Shown: positions 24,001 through 35,352 of the stretch, in pieces
Layout: each line of letters begins with the position of its first letter
Position numbering within the stretch: the stretch's first letter is position 1
Assembly (NCBI GenBank): GCA_003971905.1
Contig: RSEE01000032.1
Location: 186,001-250,000 of the forward strand
Reading direction: 5' to 3'
DNA: 64,000 nt
DNA from: Moniliella sp. 'wahieum'
Taxonomy: Eukaryota; Basidiomycota; Moniliellomycetes; Moniliellales; Moniliellaceae
Position numbers and translations under genes: made by a program
The notes under the pieces: generated by a model
Database searches by the model: none
What the model was told of the DNA's origin: nothing
Seen by the model: only the letters and a program-made list of their open reading frames with translations

Positions 24001-24801
24001 CCAACTGGCGCGGCTTCTCGGGCGGGCAGCAGGACATGTTTGATCAAGTGCTCAAGTACGGGTCGTACATTGTGGATGGTTTGACCAACTACCGTCAGCC
24101 GGTGTTTGTCCACATTGCGCCCAATGGTGAGCTTCGGGGCGGTGCGTTTGTTGTGGTCGACTCCAAGATCAACCAGGACGGTCTGATGGAACTGTCGACG
24201 GACGAGACGGCCCGTGGGGGAGTTTTGGAGCCCGAAGGCATGGTGGAGATCAAGGTGCGCGTGCCGCAGCAACGCGCTTGGATGGAACGTTTGGATCCTG
24301 TCTACGGTCAGTTGCGTAGCCTGGGAACGACGGATGCGCACACCAAGCAGCAACTTGCTCAGCGCGAGGAAGAGTTGGCGCCTGTCTTCAACTCGATTGC
24401 GGTCGCCTATGCTGATGCGCACGACAAGGCTGGGCGCATGTACAATGTGGGAGTGGCGCAAGCCGTCTTGTCCTGGCCCGAGTCTCGGCGGTACTTTTAC
24501 CAGCGCTTGCGCCGTCGCCTGGCTGAAGTGACGATGCAAACGCCAGCTCCGGGCGGTAGATGCAACGCTGACGGCGCAGAGCAGCCTAGCCAAGATGTAC
24601 GAGGCTGTGCTCGCCGCTTCCCCTGACATTGACAAGGCGGATGACGCTGCTTTTGCCGATCTGCTCGAGTCGAGCCAGGCTCAGACGGCATTGGCGGCAT
24701 TGGTGACGAACCTGGAAGAAGGCGCCATCTTTGACCGCCTGGCTGCTCTGCCTTCGCATGTGCAGCAGCGCTTGCTGGACAAGTTGGCTACGGTCGAATA
24801 G
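18069..24801 (+). CDS. ACC1: Acetyl-CoA carboxylase, multifunctional cytosolic type
   Basis: Makes malonyl-CoA from acetyl-CoA, bicarbonate and ATP. Exon 1 (18069-18105) joins by an intron at 18106-18178 to [13 protein letters not shown]...[16 protein letters not shown], the biotin carboxylase N-terminus. A second intron is at about 18528-18585 (GTACGT), a third at 23430-23496 (GTACGT...CTAG). Biotin carboxylase: [11 protein letters not shown] (ATP grasp, about 18888) and [15 protein letters not shown]. The biotinyl lysine is in EVMKM near 20323. A long central domain follows. The carboxyltransferase region has NSGARIG (about 22960), [23 protein letters not shown] and [20 protein letters not shown]. 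Length is about 2,170 residues, normal for fungi. About 15 frame changes break it, nearly all consistent with one missing base, for example GAAAACCCC read as GAAACCCC near 19511. I infer assembly errors because the gene is essential and conserved on both sides of each break. Confidence 0.97.
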
Positions 24802-25067
24802 GGACTGTGGGCACGGTACTAGCCTCTAAACAAGTGTGAATCTGGTCTAATTTCATCGGGTTGGTGTTTCGGCTTAAGAACAGGTGGGCGTCGTGGCGAT
24901 ATAGGAGCTAGGGTAGTGTATGCTAGAGAAGAGTACAGGGTGAACGCGGAAGGCGATAAAGATGAGCACAGCGGGTGAACGCGCAGAGGAAAGACACGGA
25001 CAAGGAGCAGGAAATTAGAAGAACAGGCCATATGTTTTTGAGCAGGGAAGGAAACACGTATTTGTGT
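24802..25067. other. Convergent 3' region, ACC1 / PEX13
   Basis: 266 bases between two converging genes; both terminators must lie here. AT-richer than its flanks. No specific hairpin is claimed. Confidence 0.5.
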
Positions 25068-26320
25068 CTAGCTTGTGTTTGCCTCACAAAACTCACTTTC
25101 TTGCTTGATCGGCGTCCCTTCGGCCGGCCGGGCCTTAGCTTGGGCGGCCTTCCGCCTGGCCGCCTCTAATGACACGACATAGGTGGCGGGGAACCACCCA
25201 ATCCGGCCATCCCGGGTTCGTCCTTTCCACCATGAACTTTCTTGTCCTGTGGTGGGAAGAGTGTGGACAAGATGGCGACAATGTCGTTGGGCTGCAAGCT
25301 TAGTTCAAGCGGGTCGGAGGCGGAAAAGGCATGGAGGGCACGGACGAAGGTGAGCTTGCTCAGGTCGGGCAAAGACGCCTTCGCTGCATTTGCCTCTGCC
25401 TTTTCGCTTGCGCCGACGCCCGGACCCAACGGATGCGAGCCATGAGTCTCGTGTTCTTGGGGCCTAGACAGTAGACCAAGGTCCAAAGCGGCCTGCAAGC
25501 GTTTCTGTTCTGCCTGTTGGCTAGCGGCAGTGGTGTGCCCCCAGCGTCTCAGGAACCAAGGTGCCCCGATTGCGCACGCCAGCAAGACGAGAAGGGGCTT
25601 TTTGGTGGGACGGGGGGTGGGATCGGCTTGGCTGGCAAGGGCACGGGAAGGCGAATGGGAAGAACCCCCAGCAGCCAATCCCTGGAAGGAGCCCACGTTG
25701 AGCTGTGGAGGCGGCTCGGGCACGCCTAAGCGCGCAAGACGAGCTATCGCCTGTTTGATGCGGCGCAACAAGGTCATTATGCCAAGCATGTTGTCGAGGT
25801 ACGTCCGCAAGTGACCCAGCTGCTCGACAACGTGGACTAGGGCAAGTAAGCTGTTGTGGGCTGTCATCAGCGTGTGGTCCACCATGTGCGAAAGACCACC
25901 CACGGCAGCAACAACACTGCTAATCCTTGCCAGCGTAACTTGCGTCCCCGACTCCATTCGCCGAGTCAGCTGCCCTTGCATGCCGGGCTGGTCCATCACG
26001 CTCCCCATCCCACCGTACGTACCGCCATAGCCGCCCATACCGTACCGCTGCGCATACTCGCCCATCCCTGGGTACGAAGACAGGCCGCCCAAGCTTCCTC
26101 CATAGGACGTGAGACCACCATTATACCCACTTGCTGCAACCCTGCCACCATACTGCTCATGCCCGCCACCAGCCAGTCCTGAAGAGGAGGGTGTGGCGAC
26201 GAGAGAAGCGAGCGCGGCCGACAAGGATGCAGGGCGCTCAACAGACCTGGGTGGCGAAGTGGCACGTCCCTCCGCGGCGGTTGCGGACGGGGGAGCTGAT
26301 GCTGTCGCTTGCCCTGGCAT
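25068..26320 (-). CDS. PEX13: Peroxin-13, peroxisomal docking complex SH3 protein
   Basis: Peroxisomal membrane protein that docks PEX5 and PEX7 receptors with PEX14. From ATG 26320 one frame runs to about 25250. Residues 1-55 are Ser/Pro/Ala-rich. Then comes a Tyr/Gly-rich region (YGGSLGG, YGMGGYGGTYGGMG), typical of PEX13. A conserved helical region follows (FxxHNSLLALVHVVEQLGHLR type), and a hydrophobic segment KKPLLVLLACAIGAPWFL fits the membrane span. The SH3 domain begins VRALHAFSASDPLELSLQPNDIVAIL. After one frame change it continues ESSWWKGRTRDGRIGWFPATYV and ends near NTS at the stop at 25068. Length about 417 residues is normal. The true start could lie further upstream if a short first exon exists. 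Confidence 0.93.
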
Positions 26321-28816
26321 TGGAAGCGAGACTGACGGCAGTGCGACAGCGTATTGTGACGTGGATGGTGGAGAAAGGAGTGGTGGAAAGAGCTGTGCAG
26401 CGCTTTGGGGGCAATCTTCCTACTAGTCCTGATCTTCGTGTTGTGCATGAGGAGACAAGCAGATGTGGGAATAGACGATCGTATACATCCTCTCCAATGT
26501 TGAACCATCACTTCAAAGGCTTATTGATCTCGATGGCTCAATTGTCCAATATCAACAGCCTTTGGCGTTTCTGGCTCTGCACTCTTGCAGTATAGCCCGG
26601 CGTTTCCAGACCGCATCAGCCCCTCGGCACTCTATGAAAAAGAGAAGAGAAAGAGAGGCGCACAGCGGAGCATTTGTGTGCATCGGTGTTTGTGCCCTCC
26701 TCTACTTCAATGTGGTGTACTCCCCGTGCCTTGAAAACACAGAGGTTGTCGTTCCCTAAAATACGCCCATCTCTCGCTTCTATATATAGCATGGCCATCG
26801 TACCAGCGCACTGATGTCGATGGGTTGGCGGAGAACCAGCGTCCATTATATGCATTACGGAACAGCACTGGACACCATAAGTTTGTGCTACAGTGTTTGT
26901 ATGTTTTGTACTTCCTGTTACCACCCAGCTTGCGCGCTATTCACGCTCTGATCGACCTATTAAGCTCAGAGCTCTCAGCCCCATGTTGAGCCGGCTGCGC
27001 TCCGCTTGAAACCGTCAGGTATTAGCTCTCGCTCGCTCGTCTCTGTGTGCGTCCCCCCGGTGTAACTCTAGCAAATGCACAATGCTCACTGCACCGTGCC
27101 CCTCTCCTAAAGTCAGTTGAGGGTACCCAATAAATCCCACAGTGAAAGCATAAGTTTGTCCTTGGTGCGGTAAAGCTTTAGTTGGTCGCATCCGAGTATA
27201 GGCGACAGTAAAAACACACCGAGAGGAAAAGTCAAGTGATCGAGACTTTGGAGCAAAAATGTCTATACTTAGTAGTTGATGCGTTCCCTTGCTGAAGGAG
27301 GAGTGGAATAGAGGATGTGGCTCTGAGAGGTACAGGAGGCTATGAGAAGGGTAGGGCCTTATATAGACGAGGGTACCGCGGAGCTGAGGAAGCTTCCGGG
27401 CGGAAAGAGAGGGGTGATGACTATCACGCACAGGATGGCGTGATTGGGGCATCGCCCCAACATCCCTAACTTGTAGGGACTGCTTCCACCCTGTCCCCCT
27501 TTCTGCATGAGCCTCAATATCTCAATCCCATCCGTGCACGCCTTTAGGGCAAACGACTTGGTGGTCTGCCGTGTTCTTGCGTTTATCCCGCCCTTTTAGA
27601 CCCATGTCCACCCTCAAAGTTCTGAATGGCCTGTTACCAACAGCATCACATCAGCCGCACAGCATATGGAAGATGGAGACCACATTTGGGCATCGGGATC
27701 TTCATCAGGTGCATGTGGTTGAAGTTCAACGTCAACCAACTTACACTGCTGTTTGCCCCATACGCGGTGATGCTATACGAATACTGTGGCAGAGATATAT
27801 GGGGCCGCACCACCGCGTTGCGCATGTGGTGGTTGTTACGTTGATCACATTAATCGCATGGTTCTACCGTTGTGATAATGATTCGGGACGGCGGGGGTGT
27901 ACGGACTGTCATTCACAGATCACACACCCCCTCATGTGTTCCCATACACGCGCCCCGCGTGTATCCTGTACTCTGTTGGTGTGAGAATCGGTCTCACAAT
28001 ATACTTCTGTATCTTAGTAGTGCTCGTATGTCATTTGCAACTAAAAGGCTCAATAGGGAAACTATAACTTCGGAAATGTTGCGCCTCTATACCGGATACC
28101 ACTGGGTTCACTCATCGCCTCTTTCACTACCTCGTGCCAAAAGCCAACAACCAAAAGACCAGTGGTGTCGCCCGCAACAGGACCGGAATCCTCAGCTGGG
28201 TTCCCGCGATTCCCTTCTCCACCAAAGGTAGTAGTGCGAGTGGATACAGAATGTGGATGGTAGATACATGGGAACGACGAGAAAACCACCTCCGAAGCTC
28301 AACATTCTGCACACAGTATGTGTGATTTTCTCCATATAGCTTCCACCGTGCTCCACACCTTGTTGGCAGTCTTGGTGGCATAGTCACTACCCCCCGCAGC
28401 ATGCGTCTCATTATATATGATGTTGAACAGAGGGAAGAAGAGCTCCGGAACGCGCCGCTTATACTTGGCGTTCTTGTGGCATTCTCCGTTTTTTGTCTTC
28501 CATAGCCCCCATGCAGCTTTTCTTCGCCCGGCCCTCCACAGGAGCGTCTCACTCTGCCATCTTCTCTCCTGTTCTCTTCCTCATGTACCACGTCTAGAAT
28601 TACATCAGCGGTACACAACCTTGCTGAGGGCTGAGGGATTGTGGGCGTCTGGAATCATAATCAACAGAGCGTTAGGTGACCATACAGATGATGTCCTTGG
28701 ACGTTTTCAACAAGGATTGACGATATTATTTTTGACCTTTAACTCCATCTACTACGTTTGCACTCGGTTATACTCGCGATAAAATAGCCTACCATCATAA
28801 GCCCAAGTCGGGTAAT

Positions 28817-28872
28817 GAAGATCGACGATGATTAATGTTGCACGTTGATCTCGTCGATCATCGAGATCATTC
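28817..28872. repeat. GATCGACGATGATTAATG / GATCTCGTCGATCATCGAGATC palindrome cluster
   Basis: Contains a perfect hairpin-forming core, GATCTCGTCGATCATCGAGATC-like, with ATCGAC/GTCGAT words around it. Member of the GATC palindrome group. Confidence 0.65.
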
Positions 28873-30435
28873 TCTCCCGTAAACAAAAGTTTGGAAATGG
28901 GAGGGAGCGAGGAAGAACGTTGGCCCGCTTGTACATAGCGGTTAGCTCCATGCGGCCATACGGCAACCCTTTTGGGCACATGTTATTTTTTGCCACACGG
29001 ACCGAGTGATGCCTTCAAAACATTATACTCGCGTTATTGATCATTGATCCACTCCCGAAACGTGCTGACATCCGTCATCCTCAACGTCAACACTCAGTCA
29101 AAGATGATATGCATTTTAACGCTGAAGCTGTGAAGAGAAAGAGAGAAGGTGATTCATCTCTGAGTTATATACAGCACTACACAAGGTTACCGGTTATACA
29201 CAACCTGCAAGCTCATTATGTACCACTAGTAAAGGCTCGTTTTGTGTATAGTGTTGTAGCCACATGGCTGTGTGACATCACGTCTTTGATGTCATATGCA
29301 CGCACGTGTTCTCGACAACACAAAACGCGCATGCATGAGGACTTGCACTGGCATCCGCCATGCCGCGTTGCCCCTACTGTAAAGCTAAAAGCTTCTTCAT
29401 CAAAACTTGAAAAGCATGTCGATCAATTAGCTTCTTCGGCAGAACAGTATACTACTGGGGATACATATGTGCGGCATTTTCTGTAAGATGCTGTTCCCGG
29501 TGATACCCATGGTACGGTTCCCGGATACCGCAAGCACACAGCACTACCCCAGTCATAAAGCAGTCGAAAGGCCAAGCAGGCCATGCGCGTCTGGGCCTTT
29601 TCAGCTAGCCGTCGATAGGCGGGCAGATCGGCCAGTCGGTCAGATGCCAGAGATCCAGGTCGGGCAGGTCGATCAGATCGATTGGGATCTGAAAAAATGG
29701 CGCCAAGCATACGCGCAGCACGAAGCGCTCGATGCTTGAAGAGCTTGACGCTTGACGCTTCATTGAAGTTGGCCCACCATTACACTCGATGTGGGGGGAG
29801 AGGCGCGTGGCGCAGAAACTCAGGGCCAAGCCGGTCTTACACATGCAAGGGCGCTCGCGGTGTGGAAGAACTGCTCAGTTTTCACCGACCGCTGTGCGCC
29901 ACATCTGCCGAGCTGTGCGCGGGGTCCTCCGTTTCAGCGTCCTGGCGCTGGGTGCGCCGGGTTATTGACTGTCGGGGCAGGGAGCGGGTATTATAATTTA
30001 CTTTTTTTGCTTGCCAGTCGTGGGTGTGCACAAAGTGGGGCCCGGCGGGGAGTTTTGCAAGCGGTTGCAGCTCTACGGCTGTAATGTAAGGATGGCGATA
30101 TGCGCCGCAAGAGGCGGGTGTGGCCAGAGGAAACGGGGTGGCGTAGTGTCCTGAGGCTGAGGCTGACGCGTGGCCACTGGTGTGACAATGTGAGTGACCC
30201 ATGGCGCCCATCTGGCGGGGGCAAGCGTGGAAACGGCTACGCAACAAGGCGACAGATGGATGGCAGGGTGGATGGATGGCTGGTTCCAAGCCATGCATGC
30301 GCATGGCACAGAGAAGGCAGGAGGGAGGAAATGGGGGCAGCGGGTGAGGTGGGCAGTGGCAGGCGCAGATGCAGAAGCAGGCTAAGCGCTAGCCAGGCAC
30401 TGGGCGGCATTCGTCCAACTTTAATTCTAAACGAG

Positions 30436-30480
30436 AGCGCTGAGTACTGAGTACGTAGGGCTGAGTACGCGTACGTACAT
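30436..30480. repeat. GAGTACTGAGTACGTA palindrome cluster
   Basis: AGCGCTGAGTACTGAGTACGTAGGGCTGAGTACGCGTACGTACATG: five overlapping words built on the palindromes AGTACT, GTAC and TACGTA. Related copies lie near 33490-33545, 33585 and 54773. Confidence 0.8.
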
Positions 30481-30853
30481 GTCGTCATCGACACTAAGCA
30501 CAAGGCAGCGGGTGCATTGCTGACATGGCAGCAGAGCATGTGGTGGGGCGGTGGCATCAATGAATTAGGCGAGGCCCGCCTCAAATTTCAAACAGCATGT
30601 ACCAACCCAACCCCGCGGAGACGCTGGCGCTGCTGCGCACCACCGCCCACGCCCCCCACTCCGCACGTACCCACTTTCCTTGGCGAGCGCAGCCGCTTTT
30701 CCATCCGGGTGGCATGTGTGTCATGTGACACGATGCATGACCGCCCATGGTCGGTGACACGGTGACGTGACATGCGACAGGCGACATGTGACATGCCACG
30801 CACGGCCGCAGTCTACGTACAGCTCCTGCGCCCAGCACGGCGGCTGCGTCACA

Positions 30854-30875
30854 CATCATGCATCATGCATCATGC
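30854..30875. repeat. CATCATGCATCATGCATCATG array
   Basis: Three overlapping copies of the palindromic word ATGCAT in a 7-bp period. Paired with the inversely written copy at 30949-30970. Confidence 0.8.
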
Positions 30876-30948
30876 TGACGGGCAGGCTGTGTTGCTCCTG
30901 GAACTTTCCGTTTCTGCCGGCCAGACGGATGGGTGACACAGGACACAG

Positions 30949-30970
30949 GATGCATGATGCATGATGCATC
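30949..30970. repeat. GATGCATGATGCATGATGCATC array
   Basis: Same 7-bp unit as the array at 30854-30875, in the complementary orientation about 75 bp away, so the two could pair as a stem. Other copies lie near 6115, 17855, 41058 and 52468. Confidence 0.8.
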
Positions 30971-31167
30971 AGATCCAGATGCGAATCCTAGGCCCATTTG
31001 CCTAATTTTCCCGATACCCAGTCAGTACTCGAGCCCCAGGCGGCCCCAGGCACAAGTCCACGCCGCAGCCCTCGTCCGAGTCACTCTCCCGCCGCAGCAC
31101 CCACTCCTTCCGCCCCCCATCGCTCCCCCGCATCCCATCCCATCCCCCACCTCCACCGCCCGTACGT

Positions 31168-32597
31168 TTGCTGCGTCTGCCGCCCCACCACCCCCCCACC
31201 CCTCCGGCCCCCACGCACCTGCCGCCTGCATGGCGCCCCATGTTGCCCACGCCCTCCTTCGCCTCGGTTCTTGCTGTGCTCTGCGGGCCGTGCGTCCGCA
31301 GGCGTCAACCGCATGCGCAACACCACCCCTCCGACGCCCTTGACCACAACGAGCACACCCCGCTTCTGCCCACCATCGCCACCACCTCATCCTCTCCGCT
31401 CCCCAGCGCCTCAGCTTCGACAGGCGCGCCTCCTCTCACCCTTCTGCCCCTAGACCCCGCGTCGCACACAACCCCTTTGCCCCGCCCCGCCCTCCGTCTC
31501 ACCAAGAGGAAGAGCTGGTGCAAGGCATTCTCCACACTCTCAAGACGTACGCACCTCCCCCCCCCCCCCCCCCCCCCCCCTTTCCTGCCGCATGCTTTTC
31601 GGTCTACTGACACCCTTCGCGCCCCTAGCCCCTTGGTCCCATTACCCGGCTCATCTCGCGACCGCCTCGTCCGCTCGGGGCATCTCTCTGTCTTGACCAG
31701 CCTCAGTGGCCAGCGGGAATACACACGCAGTCGCCTTGGCCGCTCTCCTACCGCTTCGTCCCGCTCCGCTGCACTTTCTAGTGCGTCCAGCTCGGCCGAG
31801 GATGTGAGCGGCGGCACCAGCTCCATCCGACCGCTCACGCCCTACCCGGTCAGCCTCGCCTTCTCGGGTGCGGGACCCGCTTCTACTCCTTCTCCTCGCA
31901 CATCGATCAGCCGTCTGAATGGGGTCAACCACCGCGGCTCTTTTGTCTCTCGCCCCCCGCCCGCAATGAGTGAAACGCGCGGCCTGGTCCCCGTTCGGGC
32001 GTTCAAGCTGGCTACGGGATCGGGAGCAGGAGTGGCACAGCATCCCCCGCGCTGGTAGGCTTGGGCGGCTCGGGTTCCAGCACACTGCCTTCGCACCGCA
32101 GCCTTTCGCGCCCGCGCAAGCCAAGCGACAGCCTCAGTCTTTCGTCGGCGCAAGCTACCCGTACCTCGGTGTGTCTTGCAGAGCCGCGCGCGGAAAAGTT
32201 GGTGCAACTCTGGCCGGACGCGACGCCTGCGCACCTGTCCCACCTCTCCAGTCCTGCCGACAGCCCCTCGGCCAGTCGCAGGCCATCGTTTGACCCCATT
32301 CCTGAACCTTCGTCACCCACTACGGAAAGCGTCCCCTCCCGCCCTAGGACAGCCTCGCTGCATTCCTCCCCACCTCCCCGGCGCCCGTCCTACCGCCTGA
32401 AACCAACGAGTGGACCACAGTGCCACCGCGCCGAAGGGGGAAATCGTCGCGCGATCCAGTCGCTGGATAATGGATACACACTCTCATTCAGAGGAGGAAG
32501 AAGTGGAAGGGAAGCGCGTTCTCCTGCCTTGGGTTTTCCAGCCGCGCCTCCTCCCCTCTTCCCCTCCCCCCCCCCAAAATCCCAGCCGGTCGGCTGA
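31168..32597 (+). CDS. Unrecognised Ser/Pro-rich protein with acidic dileucine motif
   Basis: Not recognised. Plus-strand frames overlap for 1.4 kb. The N-terminal region has a Cys pair (CGPC) and soon after NEHTPLLP, whose EHTPLL fits the [DE]xxxL[LI] endosome/vacuole sorting motif. In a second frame EEELVQGILHTLK ends at a donor GTACGC near 31547, and a probable intron containing C24 runs to CCCCTAG near 31629. Beyond it the protein is Ser-rich (RDRLVRSGHLSVLTSL, SRSAALSSASSSAEDVS) and drifts to low complexity after 32060. Start is uncertain: ATGs at 31168 and 31239 are in the main frame. Possibly a lipid-anchored endomembrane protein, but that rests only on the short motifs. Several frame changes are required. 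Confidence 0.4.
31557..31580 (+). repeat. Poly-C tract of 24 bases
   Basis: Uninterrupted C24 immediately downstream of a GTACGC donor-like site. It lies inside a putative intron of the Ser/Pro-rich gene. Length may be unreliable, as homopolymers elsewhere in this sequence seem shortened. Confidence 0.9.
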
Positions 32598-32663
32598 ACC
32601 CCGTGGATGCACATCCAATCCGATTCGGGGAAGGAAGCGCAGCACTCAGCGCGTGCGGGACGT

Positions 32664-32697
32664 GCCCGTACCCGTACCCGTACCCGTACCCGTACCC
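32664..32697 (+). repeat. (CCGTAC)n hexamer array, about 5.5 copies
   Basis: CCCGTACCCGTACCCGTACC... in a 6-bp period near the 3' end of the Ser/Pro-rich gene or just beyond it. It encodes Val-Pro or Arg-Thr in frame. Not a telomere repeat of the TTAGGG type. Confidence 0.85.
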
Positions 32698-33863
32698 TTG
32701 CCTTGGGATCTACGCGTTGCATGTTCCCACCCTGGTTCAACGTTCATTGCCTCGCTCCTTGTCGAGAGACGCGTGGTGCCCATCCACGTGTTCGTTACCA
32801 AGCGTTGCCTTGGCAATGATTGCACCGCTGTTCCACGTCAACTAGTAACTAGTAACGATTCCATTTCCTCGTCGAGCTGGAAGCTTCCTCTATCGTCTGG
32901 CGTGGGAAATGGGAAAACGCGCTATATGTACGCGGCCGATAGAAAACCCAAACAGGCCAAGTCATCTAGTCATCGTTCCCGCGTTCAACGTTCAGATCAC
33001 AGATTCACAGAGGAGACTGTAGCAAGGAGACCCTGAGGCACCTGATGTCGCGTTATAGGATAGCCAGGGCAAATATCTTGTGGTTCGCACGCATGCAGGT
33101 TATCGCATATCGCATGCTGCGGAGCCGATGGCGTAGGATCGGTATAGGTGTTGGTGGATCTACGCGGCCTCCTTCGTGGTCCCACTCAGGTTGAGTACGC
33201 TGAACGTTGAGTATACCCATTTACGGGCTACGCTCTAAGATCTAAGCACGCTAAGCGCTAGGCGCGAAGCACGCAGCTACGTGGAAGCTTGAATGGAGGA
33301 AATGCGGTCAAGTTGTGGGAAAATGGAGAGGATGGGGCGTGACGCGTGACGCTTAAGAAGATAAATGGGGGGAGGCCGGGGGGAAGTGGTTGGTCATCGA
33401 TCACATCCGAGACTCAGCGCTCAGCCGCAGCAGCAATGGAAGGGTCGATCAGCGCTCAGACTGAGCGGTATGCGTATGTGCATGTCCACCACTGAGTACT
33501 GAGGACCGAGGACTCAGACTGAGTTCAGTACGTGGATGCACATGAACGACGTTGAACGTGTTGAACACCGAAGACTAGATAACGAGCAAGTCTGAGTACT
33601 AATACTCCACACCGCTGCAAGCGGCCCTGGGAGCGTCGGAACGTGCGCCGAAAACGCAGGGTACAAGGAAATTTCTTTCAGTCGGGAAAAGTTTGTTTGG
33701 ATTTCGCTTGGGCTGCCGAGGTCCGACGCGCAACCTCCGCTGGGATCCAAACAACAATCGAGAAGGGGAGAACAATGAAGAAGCTGAACCTCAGTACCCT
33801 CAGTAGTCCTCTGGGATCCATGGGATCGTATCTCGAGAGGGTTTTCGTTGCTGCTTTCATTAA
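32698..33863. other. Intergenic, palindromic-word rich
   Basis: About 1.2 kb with ACTAGTAACTAGT near 32840, AACGTTCA words near 32980 and 33203, AGCGCT near 33254 and 33416, and ACTGAGTACTGAG near 33491. No supported gene. Confidence 0.5.
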
Positions 33864-35352
33864 TCATTCTAGGTCGATCGCCACCAACACCAAGCCTGGC
33901 CTCGGGACAAGACCACGTACGCCCGGGAGACAGCAGCTAGTAGAGCCGTGAGCGTCTTGATCGGTCCAGGCACCCTCTTCCCCCTGCTCCAACTCTGTTT
34001 TCGCCGTTGTTCCCAGTGCCTGAGACGAAGAGGCGACACGCGCTGGGCTGGCACCTTGTTCGGGGCAGGTCGGCCCAAGTCCAAAGAAGGATGTGGAGGC
34101 AATCGGCGGAGCAACATTCACAGGAAGCGACGGGGAGGGGTGGAAAGCTCCGATTCGTCCCGCGGATTCCCCCCTGGCGTGGGAATGTGATGGGCCAAAG
34201 GCAATTCCGACGGCCCGTAGCCCACCACGTACCCTCCGACATAGCACAGCCCGTGGAGCAACGCTCGGAAGCTTGGCATGGACCGAGACAAAGAAATCAC
34301 AAGACGGTGGCAGTGCAGCGTTTCCGACGCGTGGGCCAAGAGCGTGAGCAGGGTCGTGTGGATGGTACTGGGTAAGCTGGAAACAGAAGAGCCCACCGGC
34401 TGGCACGGTGGGCTAGCCACCACCCGCAGGGCGGAGAGACGTAGAGGATACGTGTGGCAGAGGGAGAGGAATGTGCCAAACCACTCACCCCTTCGTCCGA
34501 AGAGCACTCCAAGTCAGCCTCTTCCCCCATAGGTGAGGTCCATGCGCTCGTAGCCAGCGCAACAAGCAGTACCACCCCCTTCCATCCGGGCAGCACTTGG
34601 TCCAAGTTGGCTCGGCCAAACTGGAGTGCCTGCTCCTCTTCGCGAAAAGAAGATACGCTGGGTGCGGTCGGGTGAAGTCCAAATGAAGAGCGACGTTGGA
34701 CCTGGCGCACCACCTTACTCCTTGCCCGACCCAAATCAAAATGAGGGAACAGGGTTTGCATGAACAAGGGACCAAACCTGGGAAGATCATCGATGTCATC
34801 ACACCCCCAGTCAGGCGGCCGCTCTTGGCAAAAAGGGGGACAGACCACAGCTTCCTTCCTACAGGCAATACGCGGCGGGTGCTCCGGCGTATCCGGCTCG
34901 ATCGAAGATACGGAGGGGGACAAGGCCCAATCTCCACCAGTCGGGCTCTCGTCCAGAAGGGACGAACGAGAGCATGGCTGGGCAAACTGCTGAGAAGAGG
35001 GTTGCTTGATACGCGCTTGTTGGACATGTTTCAGAGCCCATTGGGTCATCCCAGCAGCGGAGAGCGAGGAGGAAGAGGCAGTGAAAGAGACCGAGGGTGG
35101 CTTAGTTGTCGGAATGGCTACGACGGGTGAAAGCAGGGGCAGGGCCGGTAGCAAGGATGAGAGGTTGGTTCCGTTCCAGGAGGAGACTGGGGACGTTTCC
35201 CATGCAGGAGATTCTAAGACTGAATAGGAGGGGGAGAGAGGTGAAAAAAGTGGGCCCTCATAGGGAGCAGAGAAAATGTTACCGCCCCGGTGTACTTTTT
35301 TGCCCTCTGAGGTACAGGTATGGACAATGGATATGGGACGACTGTCTGCCAT
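33864..35352 (-). CDS. Unrecognised Ser-rich protein with possible hydrophobic segment
   Basis: Not recognised. From ATG 35352 one frame stays open about 1 kb. The N-terminal half is Ser/Pro-rich (SPAWETSPVSSW, SVSFTASSSSLSAA), with a more structured stretch TQWALKHVQQARIKQPSS near residue 100. A stretch GWKGVVLLVALATSAW near residue 260 could be a membrane segment or a buried helix. A GTGAGT donor near 34490 followed by CCAG/TTCCAG acceptors suggests an intron, after which the frame changes repeatedly; LLHGLCYVGGYVVGYGPSE is the most protein-like block there (about 34200). The end is uncertain; the longest downstream frame stops at 33864. A regulator or membrane protein are both possible. 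Confidence 0.4.

Larger units (their letters stand above)
26321..31167. other. Long gene-poor segment, AT-richer in its left two thirds
   Basis: About 4.8 kb with no frame I can support as coding on either strand. The part from about 26.5 to 29.6 kb looks visibly less GC-rich than the rest of the window. From 29.7 to 31.0 kb it turns GC-rich again and is crowded with palindromic words. TATA-like TATATATAG occurs near 26783. No transposon ends, tRNA or rRNA were recognised. Confidence 0.45.

Noticed and set aside
18069-24801. Genome-wide programmed ribosomal frameshifting as the cause of the frame changes
   Set aside because: The sites share no slippery motif or stop context. They differ base by base and many fall in simple homopolymers, which fits consensus deletions better.
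18069-24801. ACC1 as a pseudogene
   Set aside because: All catalytic motifs and splice sites are kept along 6.7 kb; a dead gene would show substitutions and larger losses, not just evenly spread single-base ones.
26321-31167. Transposon remnants in the gene-poor segment
   Set aside because: No transposase, reverse transcriptase, integrase or terminal repeat was recognised on either strand.
32664-32697. Telomere-type repeat
   Set aside because: Unit CCGTAC is not a known telomere unit, is short and internal.
34500-35352. Opi1-type phospholipid regulator
   Set aside because: Only vague similarity in a Trp-Lys hydrophobic stretch; the conserved Opi1 C-terminal block was not found.
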